Below, one piece after another: positions 30,031 through 41,300 of a stretch of 64,000 bases of DNA; position 1 is the first letter of the stretch, and the number at the start of each line of letters is the position of its first letter. The stretch is from Tritrichomonas musculus. Its lineage: Eukaryota > Parabasalia > Tritrichomonadida > Tritrichomonadidae. The stretch lies in contig JAPFFF010000005.1 in the NCBI GenBank assembly GCA_039105265.1, positions 4,697,501 through 4,761,500 on the forward strand, written 5' to 3'. The notes beneath the pieces are model-generated. The model was given only the letters and a program-made list of their open reading frames with translations, made no database searches and had not been told where the DNA came from. The translations under genes and the position numbers were made by a program.

Positions 30031-31897
30031 AAATAAAATTATATATTATCTCAAATTATCTTATATTATCTTAATTTTATAAATGAATATAGTCAGATTT
30101 TCATAATTTTAAATCGAAATGGAATGAATTAAAATATAAAGAACGTTTTTTATAAATCGTTTATCTAAAAAAAAGGTACCCAAACTCTATTTTTTCGGAC
30201 AATACCTTTTATATATTATTTAGTTATTTTATAAATACTAATATTTATTTATATTTAATAATATTAAAATTTTATCTAATAATTTCCAGTATAAATAGAA
30301 ATTTAATTTTGTCTAATTTTGATTAGTTTACAAATTTACAAAATTGAAAAAGTTTTAAAATGATTGTTTTATAAATTTGAATAAAAAATCTTTTTGATTA
30401 ACATTTTTTAAATAAATATATACATATAAATGTTTATATATATATATTTATTGTTATTAATAGTTTTTTTGATTATTTTTTGAGAATCTAAGAAAATTAT
30501 CATTTTAATTATTGCATTTTATAATTTCATTGTTATTATATATATTAATATACATTTTAAAATTATAAAATATCTTATATTGTGAAATGAAATTTATAAA
30601 AATAAGATAAATATATTTTATTAATTGAATGCATTCTGAATATATAAAATTAATATTGTGTAGATATCTTATGCAATTAATTAATATTATGTTCAACAAT
30701 ATAATATACAAGATTTAATAGTATGGAATATTTTGTAAAACTCAATGAATATCTAAAATTCCTATTTAGATTAAATGTATCGAGAATTTTTCAGCAAATT
30801 AAAAAAAAACTTTCGTAACTGAATTTTAATGATTTTTCATTATTTCATATCCTAACAAATATCAAATATATCATTTGATATCTCATATTATATATTATAT
30901 ATCAATATATAAAATGAATTATATATTTAATTTAATATAAATAAAATGTAATTTAAAAATATTATTATTTAAATTTTTTTATAAATTGAAAGAAAAACTA
31001 TAATAAAATTTTCACTTCTCAATTATAATTTTTGTTTAATTTTCCATATTTTTCTCAAAAAAATTGGATTATAAATAAATATATTATTATTTTAAATCTT
31101 TAGGTAATTTTGATCGTGATTTCAATGCATTCAAAATTGAATTCTCATAGATTGACGACTTCACCTTTTTTTAAAAAATTGAATTCGCTTAGATTGACGA
31201 CTTCACCTCTTCAGAAAAAAAAATTAGCCTTTTTTTCTCCTTAAACCGTCAAAAAAATTAGTATTTTAGCTTTATCTCAATAAATCCTAGATAGTTCTAC
31301 CAATTAACGAGATATATCATGTAAAATAAAACATATAAAACGATAAAATCATTACAGGAAAATGTATCGAAGGGATTAGAAATTATTTGGAAATTATTGA
31401 AATATCAATTTTTGATTTTTCGTATCTCCACATATTCTTAATTAATTAAATATATTTTTATTTTAAAAACAAACAAATATAATAATATAGAAAAATATAA
31501 GTTCAAAAATAAAAAAATAATATTTTAATCACCACTTTTCTAGGGTTTTTAAATTTTTCAAAAAGTAAAGATTAAAAATTCTAATTTCCTCTGTAATGAA
31601 CTAAACAGGTTGTAAATAGTATCAAATAATTATACATATGATAAGGATTTAAAATATGCTATTATAATTTTAGTAAGTCTTAAAATCACCAACTTTTTGC
31701 TTTCAACAAATTGAAAGAAAAGAGTTTGTATACCTTTTCTAAAAAGGACTTTTTACAACTTTTTCAATTAAATTCTGAAAGTATTGATTTTGGAAATTTT
31801 TTTCAATGATTTAGAAAGGACTTTTTAAACTTTTTCAATCATTAACTGAAAAAATAATTTCCAGTTTTATTTTTATTTATTTTAATTGACTATTTTG
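30031..31897. other. long AT-rich intergenic region with small duplications
   Basis: Almost 1.9 kb is nearly pure A/T with stops in all frames. A 42-bp tandem duplication lies at 31137-31178 and 31179-31220 (each starts TTGAATTC and contains AGATTGACGACTTCACCT). A second loose duplication near 31740-31840 carries AAAGGACTTTTT twice. No RNA gene or ORF is supported. Confidence 0.5.
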
Positions 31898-32449
31898 ATG
31901 AATGATCAATCTCATCAAGTAGAAATTGATTGTTTTGATGTTAATTTCCCTATATGCCTTGAACCTGATTCAAATTATGATGAATGGTATAACATGCCTT
32001 CCGAAAGTGCTGAATGCTTTGAACACGCTTATTACCAATCAAATGCAGAAGAAAATTCATGCTATCAAGCATTACAAAACCTTGATAAAAAATGCTTGGT
32101 ATTGGTAAACGATAATGAACAGCCCAAAAAAACTAAGAAACCCAAAAATAAAGTTCCTTTAACACCAAGTGCACAGCAGTTTAAAAAAAGATTATATAGG
32201 ATTATATCAAAAGGTCAGAAGAATATTGTCAGAAAGGAAGTTGTATTTTATTATCATTCAATTATTAGTGATAAATTTCCAAAAATCAGAAATGTTGTTC
32301 GTGAAGAATATAGATCTATTGGAAATTATTTTAATTCTTTTGCAAGTCAACAACATATTATCTTAAATGCTATTCAAGAGATTGTGACCCAAGAAATTAT
32401 CAGAGCACAATATGGCTTTTGCACTCTAACTCCAAGTACCACACCTTGA
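31898..32449 (+). CDS. hypothetical protein with basic C-terminal domain, 183 aa
   Basis: I use ATG 31898; the ORF extends 12 bases further only via a TTG. Residues 1-75 are acidic and aromatic (FPICLEPDSNYDEWYN). Residues about 76-90 are a basic linker (PKKTKKPKNKVP). Residues about 91-170 form a helical, basic domain (SAQQFKKRLYRIISKGQKN, SIGNYFNSFASQQHIILNAI). There is no signal peptide. The acidic-then-basic layout would suit a small DNA-binding or regulatory protein, but I cannot match the domain to a family. Long AT-rich DNA lies on its left. Confidence 0.6.
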   Translation: MNDQSHQVEIDCFDVNFPICLEPDSNYDEWYNMPSESAECFEHAYYQSNAEENSCYQALQNLDKKCLVLVNDNEQPKKTKKPKNKVPLTPSAQQFKKRLYRIISKGQKNIVRKEVVFYYHSIISDKFPKIRNVVREEYRSIGNYFNSFASQQHIILNAIQEIVTQEIIRAQYGFCTLTPSTTP

Positions 32450-32987
32450 AGTTTGGATGAGCCATCTTTATTTTATTTTTACTATTTTTGTATTTAACAA
32501 TGCATTCGGACTCAAAACGGTCCTATAATCGTATTGTTAAATATCTTCTTTTTAAAAATTCATCTGAAAACTATTTCATTATTTCTATTTAATTTTCAAA
32601 TCATAATTTTTTCGATAAAAAATTGATTCATTAGTTTTTTATTAATCATTAATTTATACTCTAATGTTTTGAATAGATTGAAAGTTTCTTTCAAAGAATA
32701 TTCGATATGAAATATATTTTATAAAATGTGAGCATATGCTATTCTCAATGCTTTGTAAATTTAATGTTATCTTGAAATGAATATCAAATGATTATAATTC
32801 GAAGCGAAAGAAGACGATATCAATGTAAAATATTAATGATCAAATCCATTCAATTTTTGAATAATATTGAAAATTATCGGTTTTGATGAATTCAATTTTA
32901 TATTTTTCAATTATTTTATCGATATTACATCGATGTAATATGATATAAATTTATATTTGTATCAATTCACCAGATTTATTTTTTAAA
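32450..32987. other. intergenic, nothing recognised
   Basis: This 538-bp AT-rich spacer contains the 3' end of the 183-residue gene and the cystatin promoter. A self-complementary segment near 32924-32941 (ATCGATATTACATCGAT) is the only visible structure. Confidence 0.45.
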
Positions 32988-33272
32988 ATGAGTTGCCATG
33001 GAAATGTTTGCGGAGGCCAAAGCCAAGCCAATGTTAATGATGAGCATGTAGTTAAAGCATTTAGAGATGCTATAGCCAACCACAACCAAACTGCTAATGA
33101 TCATCTTGAATTTGTTAAAGTCGTTTCAGCTACACAGCAGGTTGTTGCAGGAATGAGATTTAGAGGACTTGTTGAAGTTACAGGTGGTTCAAACAATCAA
33201 TATGATGTTGATGTTTGGGTGAAACCAGGAACACAAGGAATTGAAGTAATGTCTTGTGCACCACATGCATAA
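32988..33272 (+). CDS. cystatin (stefin-type cysteine protease inhibitor)
   Basis: This 94-residue protein is a single-domain cystatin that should inhibit papain-like cysteine proteases by inserting its first hairpin into the active site. The signature QVVAG lies at residues 51-55 (ATQQVVAGMRF), and an N-terminal Gly pair (CGGQ) supplies the trunk glycine. The order helix (EHVVKAFRDAIANHNQ), QVVAG strand, and C-terminal strands (YDVDVWVKPGTQ) is canonical. No signal peptide is present, so it is stefin-like and intracellular, perhaps controlling lysosomal cathepsins leaking into the cytosol; related trichocystatins are known in Trichomonas. The C-terminus ends EVMSCAPHA. Confidence 0.93.
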   Translation: MSCHGNVCGGQSQANVNDEHVVKAFRDAIANHNQTANDHLEFVKVVSATQQVVAGMRFRGLVEVTGGSNNQYDVDVWVKPGTQGIEVMSCAPHA

Positions 33273-33454
33273 ATAAAATAGTTATATTTATTTATTTTTA
33301 TATTTTAATATATTTTAATTATTTGCATAACAGCAGACTCATATAATACAAAACTTTTTAATTGAAATGATTATGTTATACCAAATATAATTGCAGTAGA
33401 AAAATTATGATGTTCTATTTTATCATTCGCAATTTAATAATTATTAATTTTATT

Positions 33455-34626
33455 TTAGAATCTGACTACTTTAACATTTTTTGTTATTCCTATATTAGAA
33501 ATATAAATATCTGAACGAATTGAAATTTGATTTAAATTTGTGCAATTAAAAAACGCATTATTTTCTATACGATCTATTGATTTGGGAATTGATATTTGGG
33601 ATAATGAAGAACATCCTTCAAAAGCCCTATATTCAATTAAGGTTAAAGAAGAAGGAGTTTCAAATGTAATTTCTTCTAATGATATACAATCTTTAAAAGC
33701 TGATCCTCCGATTGTTTTAACAGAAGAAGGAATAGATATTTGTTTTAATGATTTGCAATTTAAAAAAGCGTTTAAATTAATGTCTATTAAAGAACCTGGA
33801 AGAATTACATATCTTAATTGATTACAACTTTGGAAAGCAAAAGGTTTAATAATAGTTGTAAAGTCTGAAACAACTATTTGCCTGAGATTTTCGCAATAAG
33901 AGAAAGCTTCTGTTTCTATTGAAATCTCAAAAGAAGGAGGATTATTTGGTTTTATTAAGGAAAAATTAGAAATTTTCATAAGTGAATTGCATCCATGAAA
34001 AGCGTCACGATCAATTGAAATTATAGGAGACAGAAATGTTACATTTGATAATGAAGAGCAATTTTTAAAAGCACATTTTCCAATTAATGTTATATAAGGA
34101 GGAATTGTCACTTTTTCAAGTTTTGAGCACCCCATAAAGCAATTTTCACCTATTGAGTTTGGAGAAAGAGATGATTGAAAGGTAGAGAAAGGCGGTGATG
34201 TTTTGATTTTTTTAAGATTTCTGCATTCATAAAACGAAAACTTCTCAATTTTAGTTATTGAAAAAGGAAGTGACACTTTTTCAAGTGATTTGCATTGATT
34301 GAATGCTGAAATTCCAATCCTTGTCACTGAAAACGGAATTTTTATTTTTTTAAGATATGAGCAACCGTAAAAAGCATAGCTATCGATAAATGTGACAGAA
34401 GGTGGAATCGAGACTTGTTTCAATGCTGAACAATTGGAAAATGAATTTAATTGAATCGATTCTATTGAATGTGGAAAAGATATCTTTTCAATTTTGCTTT
34501 CTTTGAAGCAATTAGCAATCACGTTATTTTTCGTTGATAATAAATAGTAAACAACATCATATTCATCATTATCAGAAGCATCTTTAAACAATACTGAATC
34601 TTCATTATTAATATAAAAAAAAATTA
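33455..34626 (-). CDS. BspA-like leucine-rich repeat segment (C-terminal part of a broken gene)
   Basis: This ORF has no ATG. Reading back in frame gives LIFFYINNEDSVLFKDASDN before the recognised DEYDVVYYLLSTKNN, an ankyrin-type end that leads into about 14 BspA/TpLRR repeats of 23 residues (ALKQVSIPPSVTFIDSYAFY, SLEKVSLPFSITKI, and so on). The repeats are of the kind found in large numbers on trichomonad surfaces and in host-binding proteins. The protein ends without a membrane helix. The open frame continues upstream to about 34630, where it meets the end of the 380-residue ankyrin ORF in a different frame. I infer that both were one gene. Confidence 0.75.
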
Positions 34627-35766
34627 ATTTAAAACAACTTTAGAAGTATTTGAATTGAAAATTCTTTTTTGAATTAGTTTTTCTTGTATATAACTCATTC
34701 TTGATTTAATATAAAGATCAACAAGATTATAATAATTGTATTTAGATAAATAAAAGATTATTGATTTCAGTTCAAAATTTTCAGGCGAAATAAACGAAAA
34801 ATTGCAATAATGATAAAAAGCGTCTGTCACTTTTTCTTTGAATTTTTGGCTATTACTATCTTTTTGTTGAGTTAAAAGATTGTTCTCAATGTAATTTGCA
34901 ATTTCATTATGATGGCATTTAACTGATTCGATGAAGCATTCAACGTATGATTCATCTTCAGGCAAGACGTGATTTTCTTCGAGAAAATGAATCAATTCGG
35001 CGTTATTTGAATGAATTGCATAGAGCCACAATGAAGGAGACAGTTCAACGCTGTTATATTTCAAGTATTGAATTATTTGAATTGATCCAAAGAATGCTGC
35101 ATATTCAATTAACGTTGGCTCTTTGTCAATCAGAAATAAATTCGTCTCAAAAAATGACGGTTTTATTTTACTCGTTAGTGGCAAATTTGTTTGGTTTACA
35201 AATGCTATGAATTCTTCAGCTAAATCATTCCGAATCAATTGGCAAATATGGGAATTGTTTTCACCAATCTTTCTTTGTTCTTCTAATTTAGAATATAAAG
35301 TTGTATCGTCACTCGTGGTCGTTGGTTTGATGAACTTTTTTATCTCTGGAATGAAAAAGCTTGAATAATTTTTGTAATCGTAAAAGTAAATAACTATTGA
35401 TTGGTCAATTTGTATAATTTGATGTTTAAAAAGAATAAGCAAAATTAATTTATTGGTTTTGAATAAATTAAAAATTTCATTGTTTGACAAGGTTTGTTTG
35501 ATGTCATCTTTTAAAAAAATTATGATTTTTTCGAGTTTCTCAAAGTAATTTGAATCACGATGATGATTATCAAATACTTTCGATATTAAATGTAGTATTG
35601 ATTTGATTTCTTCTTGTTTTTCTTTTTGTTCTAAATTGTTAAGTTTGGTATTGACCATATCTTCAAAATCTGTAAAGCTAAGATTTAGATCTTTCTCACT
35701 TTCAAAAAAATCAATAAAATTTCGATAATAGTGTTTCTCTTCGTTTAAATATTGCTGAAATTCCAT
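34624..35766 (-). CDS. DUF3447-type ankyrin protein (N-terminal part of a broken gene)
   Basis: This ORF gives 380 residues from ATG at 35764-35766. Residues 1-170 are the helical N-terminal region of the trichomonad DUF3447/ankyrin family (MEFQQYLNEEKHYYRNFIDF). Residues about 200-310 are degenerate ankyrin units (PTLIEYAAFFGSIQIIQYLK, LWLYAIHSNNAELIHFLEEN). It stops at TAA 34624-34626, next to an uninterrupted run of nine T (reverse strand), while the BspA part continues in another frame. The family commonly joins such ankyrin domains to BspA repeats, so a single frameshift in the homopolymer region is the simplest explanation. A sequencing slip is possible. Confidence 0.72.
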   Translation of the reverse strand: MEFQQYLNEEKHYYRNFIDFFESEKDLNLSFTDFEDMVNTKLNNLEQKEKQEEIKSILHLISKVFDNHHRDSNYFEKLEKIIIFLKDDIKQTLSNNEIFNLFKTNKLILLILFKHQIIQIDQSIVIYFYDYKNYSSFFIPEIKKFIKPTTTSDDTTLYSKLEEQRKIGENNSHICQLIRNDLAEEFIAFVNQTNLPLTSKIKPSFFETNLFLIDKEPTLIEYAAFFGSIQIIQYLKYNSVELSPSLWLYAIHSNNAELIHFLEENHVLPEDESYVECFIESVKCHHNEIANYIENNLLTQQKDSNSQKFKEKVTDAFYHYCNFSFISPENFELKSIIFYLSKYNYYNLVDLYIKSRMSYIQEKLIQKRIFNSNTSKVVLN

Positions 35767-35856
35767 TTTTTTTTTTTTTTATGTCATATTTTATATTGAA
35801 TTGTATTCAAAAAAGCTCTGATTATAATTAGATTAATTGTTTTTTTTTAAAATGAA

Positions 35857-35928
35857 GTCCCACTAGTATAATGGTTAGAATAGATCCTTGACACGGATCA
35901 GACTGCGGTTCGATTCCGCAGTGGGACA
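35857..35928 (+). tRNA. tRNA-Val (GAC)
   Basis: This is a 72-nt cloverleaf. The acceptor GTCCCAC/GTGGGAC is fully paired, U8 is present, and the anticodon stem GATCC/GGATC encloses the loop TTGACAC with anticodon GAC at 35890-35892. The T arm is TGCGG-TTCGATT-CCGCA and the discriminator is A. The D stem has one A-A mismatch. A T run follows as the Pol III terminator. A35, C36 and A73 fit valine identity. G34 is unexpected because eukaryotes normally read GUC/GUU with an inosine tRNA (AAC). Confidence 0.88.
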
Positions 35929-37444
35929 TTTTTTTTCTCATTATTATCAGGAATATTGGAATTTTTCTTATGTTGTTGTATAATGTGATATTTAGACCAT
36001 ACTGTTTTCTCTAAAGTTATTTTGTGTTGATACCAAATTTTTTTATCTAAATATGAAAAATGATGGTCATTCATTTTCTGTTTCAAATTATTATATAGTC
36101 TATTTGAAAAACCTCTTATCAAAAAGCCTCCTACTATTTTTATTTAACTATTTTTGCTATTTTTTTGTCAAAATGTATGTTGTTGGGAAAACCACCATTT
36201 TATATTCAATTTTACGATACAAATTTGATTAGATTACATTTTTAAAAAGTGAATTTGATTTGGTTTTCAATTTTCAAAAAGTGAATAATAAAATTCCTAA
36301 ATGTTTAAAACAAATAAATACAGCATAAATTTAAACGAAACAGACCTCTCAATTATAGTTTGTCTTATCGTGGAAAATGAAAAATACTTTTAAAAAACAT
36401 AGTTTTTTGCTAATTTTTTTAATAATTTTTTAATCGTTTAAAAGTAACTTTTTTAATTAAATTTTAACGTTTAGAAAATATTTTTTTCGATCATAAATAA
36501 TTGAAAAATATATAAATCACGATCATTAAAATTTCAGTTAAATATTATCGTCTAACGATTAAAAAAATCTCAAAAAAGCTCAAAATTGAATGAATTTTTA
36601 TACGAAAACCTTTCAATTTTTTCGTATACCGCTTTTTTTTTGGCCTTCAATATGGTGAATAAAAACGGTTTCTTATACGAAAAACCGTCGATTTTTTCGT
36701 ATACCGCTTTTTTTGGCCTTCCCTATGGTCAATTAAAATTGAATACTTATTCGATTTTTTTTTTAATTTTACATAACCGTTTATATTGACCTATTATAAG
36801 GCAGATTATTTTAGCCTTAAGCTGCCAAATAAATAATCAAATTTTAATACAATAAGCTTATTGTAATGGCTAAATATTTTACCTTTCAATTTCAATGTTT
36901 TTAAAATATTGTTATATCTCAGTTTTTTATATTAAAATCATTTTATTTATTTATTTATTTGAAATAAATATTTACTATTCAAAAATTGTGTTACAATATT
37001 TTTTCAATTATTTACGTTTTTTACAAAAAATGGTTATATTTTTTTCTATTTTTTCCTTATTGTAGTAAATTTAGTTCCATTACGATAAAAATTAGCTGTA
37101 CAAATAAACAAATAAAAAACCTAAAAAAATAATAAAATGGTTGATATCATTTAATTCGTTTTTATAAATCAATCACTTTTTGAAAAAGGAAATTTCAATT
37201 CGATCGTAATTTTCTCATTCAAAAATTCAAAATGGTTATAAACAAATAAGAAATCATTATGATTTAAAATACTTTATTTTAGTATTATTTGATTTTATAA
37301 ATTGTATATTTTTATATTATAACTATTTATATATATAATTATTAAAACAATTACTTATATTCAATTTGTATCATAAAATAAAAGTATTTTCTTTTTTTAA
37401 TACTATTCTTTGCATAACAAAAAATTATCAGAAAAAGTTGGAAA

Positions 37445-37460
37445 ATCAGTTTAAACTGAT
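37445..37460. promoter_or_regulatory. 16-bp perfect palindrome
   Basis: ATCAGTTTAAACTGAT is a perfect inverted repeat ending 3 bp before the ATG of the membrane microprotein ORF. It could be a protein-binding site or simply an RNA hairpin; function is unknown. Confidence 0.3.
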
Positions 37461-37463
37461 AAA

Positions 37464-37580
37464 ATGATCATTGCGATTATAGTTACTGTTATAGCTGCGA
37501 TTGTTATTGCAGTTATTACATTAATAAAGAAGAAAAAGAGTCAAACTCAAGTTGAACCAATTGAAGAAACGCAAGAATAA
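37464..37580 (+). CDS. single-pass membrane microprotein, 38 aa
   Basis: The ORF from ATG 37464 to TAA 37580 encodes one strongly hydrophobic helix (MIIAIIVTVIAAIVIAVITL) followed at once by a basic stop-transfer (IKKKKKSQ) and a short acidic tail (VEPIEETQE). An in-frame stop lies 9 bp upstream, so it is not the open end of a larger frame. The layout equals the membrane anchor and cytoplasmic tail of trichomonad surface proteins. It may be a true microprotein or the last exon-like remnant of a lost BspA-type gene. The composition is far from the AT-only surroundings. Confidence 0.45.
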   Translation: MIIAIIVTVIAAIVIAVITLIKKKKSQTQVEPIEETQE

Positions 37581-38321
37581 AAAAAGTTATTTTGATCAAC
37601 ATTTATGACTTTATTAAACTTCTCAAAAGCATTAGATATTAAATAAACAATCAACTCTATACATTTATAGCTTTTCTTATCATTTGAAAATGAAAAAAAA
37701 AAAAATGTTTTTTTATTCGTTTTAGTAATATTATTTTTTCCTCAGTAAATAGAAAATAGTGATAATGTAGTATAATAGTAGTCGTTAGGAAGATAAAGTT
37801 AGAAGAATAATTTGCATAAATATCAAAACTCATAAGATCAGTGAAGGTATGAAATGATGAAACTGGATGATTTTTAAAAAAAACAATTAATAAATTATCT
37901 AAATAAAATGAAGTAAATTACCAATATTTATTAGAATAATTCATATTACTTTATTTTTCTAGCTGTTTTTGTGTCAATGACCAAAAAAAAAAAAAATGTA
38001 AATTCAACTTTGTCTAATTTTCCGTATCTGAAAAGAATCTTTAGTCTATCACATTAAACATTAATATTTGATTCTTGTTGTAAGAGGAATAAAGGCAAAA
38101 ACTAACTAAAAAATAAACGTAAAATAAATCTCAAATCGTTTTAAATATATATTAATATATATCCAAATTGATTTATTTATTTCAATATTATTTAAAATAT
38201 ATATTAATTTAAAAAATATTATATAATAATTAGAGGATAATTATTATTTATTTTTGAGATATCTGATATTTTTTTAAAAAATTTTGGTGTATTCAAAAAG
38301 CTATATCTCTCAACTTTTTCT

Positions 38322-41300
38322 ATGAATTTCATTGAAAAAAAATTGCCCAAAAAATTAATGATTATTTTACTTATCTTTTTATCAAATTCATTTTCTCTCA
38401 GGCAAGATCATTTTTTAAATTCTAAATTTCGTTTCAATGGCCAAAAAATTCTTTCTGACTCTAATTCCATTTTTGATACCCGTTATAACAAAACATATAT
38501 CAATATTGGACGAGTAGGATTTTACGGGGAGTATTTGAGAAAAGTTTCAAGAAGTATACCAGAATTAAAAAGTGAAGATTATATTCCAATAGATCGAATT
38601 CCTACATATAATTCTGATCTTCAATTAAATACTACTGAAAAAGAGCAAGTTTTAAACGAAAGTATTTTTATAACATCTAAATCAGTGGCATTTGAAGATG
38701 GCACCTATGAAATATTAGATGAAAATGGGAATCTCTATCTCAACAACAGCATTGTTGAAACCATTGACAATACAACCCGTAAATTATACAAGCATTACGG
38801 ATCAATTGGTAATTATGAGGGAAATGTTTCAGATTCAGAGCCAGCCTATGTCAAAAGAATGACTTTTTACACTCGAGGAATTTGTTACCAAATTACAGGC
38901 CTATATGCACCACCGGGAGAAGTAATTTCTGTGAGAATCAGGGAGAAAGATTTACACTCCGTTGGAAAACTATATGTATCAATTGGTCCAATTTACAAAG
39001 ATGATCGATCAAATAATATTATTCACACGAATAACGATTTCAATCGAATGCCGATACAAACGAACCTTTTTGAATTGACAACAAAGCTAGAGCCGTGTGA
39101 CCGGGACGGAACTGACTATATTTTTCATATTGGATCTTTTTTAGGGGGCCCCATTTATATCCGACCAAATAACATGGTCCCAACTTATTCTGTCACCATC
39201 AAAGGTGCTGTCCGTTACCTTCACTACATTCATGGCTACACGAGTGAAGCCGAATTCAATGAAGATTTGAAATCAACGGCCCCTTATTTTGACTTTGAAA
39301 TATGGTCAAAAGGAATTGTCCATTCGGGTCCCCGGTCAAGGGTACCAATCACAACGTATCAAGAGGCTTACGACCTTGGTGTTTTCTGGGAAAAAGTGAC
39401 AAGCATAGCCAACCAACTCGACTCAAAATCGAAAAATAAATGTCCAATGACATTCATGTATGACTGCTTCTTCATTGAGCCTCGTGTTTCTGGTGTCTGC
39501 TGCGACGTTCTGATGTCGCTTCCGTACCTGACGAATGCACTGAACGTCTACAGAGAGGAGGTTGATTACGACACACGGCATCCCGAAGAAATATGGACTC
39601 AGCTGCACAATTACAATGGCCATTTTTCGTCTTCGTGGGGACTTTCATCATGCAGGAGCGAGTCGACGGATGCTCTGATATTGATTGACTATTCTCTGTT
39701 CACGAATGTGTCACAAATTAGATACTACAAGAAGACTTTGAATTCGGATGATTCTTTCTTCAAGTTCGCTTATTTGTCTGCTTTTTTGTCTGTCTCTGAT
39801 TGCGTTTCAAAAAGTCATTTTTCGCACGTTTCTTTGTATGCAACGCTTCTTCATTGTTTTGGCCAAAAAGTTTTCATTGAAGCGTGCAAGAAAAAGTATG
39901 GTGAATCAAATGACGGTTGGCATCGTTCTTTCACTGAATTGACCACTCTTGACATGACTTACTTTTTCAATGAAATTTACAAAGCAAAGCCAATTTCAAG
40001 CCAAGAAGAAGAACGTTTTAAAGGAAAGAATTATAAAAAATTCATACCAGTTGCTTGCTTGTATCAGACTGGAATTGGTTACATCATTAACAAAAGTAGA
40101 AAATCTGTCTTTACAATGCAGCCTTATTTAATCGATTATGATAAAGAATTCATTTTTGATTTGAATGAAAACATCGTCCTTCCATCCGGTTTTTCATTCA
40201 TAATAAATAGCATTACACAGCCTGATCACGGAAATCTTAAGAAACTGCAACAAGATGGTCTTTATTCTTACATTCCTGATCCAAATTATCTTTTTTCTGG
40301 AATAATTAATCTTTCTTTATCAATCATTCATGCTTCAATTGATTCAATCGATGATGTTGAAATTTACATCGAGTTTCAACAAAGTCACAACTTGAGAAAG
40401 AAATCAATGGGATCGTACGTTTTAGATAAGAAAGTTTGTTATTATGAGAATAGTAATGTAATTTCAGATCCTGTTCATGAATTCCAAAGCAATTACAGCT
40501 CTTCGTTTTATTGTATTGATTTATTGAATGAAAATGCAAATCAAGACTCGAATTGCGAAATTTGGGATTTTAGTTGTGTCACCAAAGCAGTGAGTGAACT
40601 TCGAGGAAAAGTATTAGTAAAGCCTAATAAATACCGATTTCAATTGAGAGGCTATAAAAACTGTGCACTTTTTCTTTCATTTGATGATCAAATGAATTAT
40701 TTTCTCGCTGTCAATTTGAAGAATGAGAATTATTCAGTTTCGTTTGATTTGGATGATGTTGTTAATTATTACGATCATAAATTTGACACTTTACAATGGG
40801 TTCATTTTAAGATTGTTTTGATTGATAATTGCAGCGAATATGGAGTTTCATTTGCTGGCATTGGAATTGGCGAATTTCAAGAAGATGATCAAGTAACTGT
40901 TTCATACATTAAAAACGCTGTTTTTGAGGATTTTGTGTTTGGACCACAATTTTATTCTGATGTTGTTTATCCTCCTGTTTTTACACAGGCGCGAAACAAC
41001 ACATTTCCAAACAAAGGAACGCTTCTTGATAGTAACTATTACAAGATGAATGAGAACGATATGTACGACATTGAGAATCTCTTCGATGACAATGAAAGAA
41101 ACTTCATCCATACAGATGAATTGAATAGAGTTTCAGAAGAGAATCCTTTCATGATTTTTGTTGATTTAAACGAAGTTATTGTTCCAAATAGATTGATCAT
41201 TTATGGCCCAATTGAAGAGTTTTGGCATCAGAATTATCTTCCTAAAGATTTCACTCTCGAAGTCGGAACAGAACAAGATGACCTTCAAATTGTTTCAAGC

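Larger units (their letters stand above)
35929..38321. other. long AT-rich region with small repeats and a microprotein ORF
   Basis: This is 2.4 kb of AT-rich DNA. It holds a tandem pair of about 75-bp units at roughly 36596-36740, each with TATACGAAAA followed by TTTTCGTATACCGC, so each can fold into a hairpin, and each ending TTTGGCCTTC. A 16-bp palindrome and a 38-codon ORF are listed separately. Other ORFs here are not convincing. Confidence 0.5.

Noticed and set aside
30505-30711. 68-codon reverse ORF of Ile, Asn, Tyr
   Set aside because: The amino acids simply reflect almost pure A/T sequence; no other coding sign exists.
36586-36789. 67-codon ORF with a repeated YEK/NLSIFSYTAFF text
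   Set aside because: The apparent protein repeat is just the translation of the tandem hairpin units.
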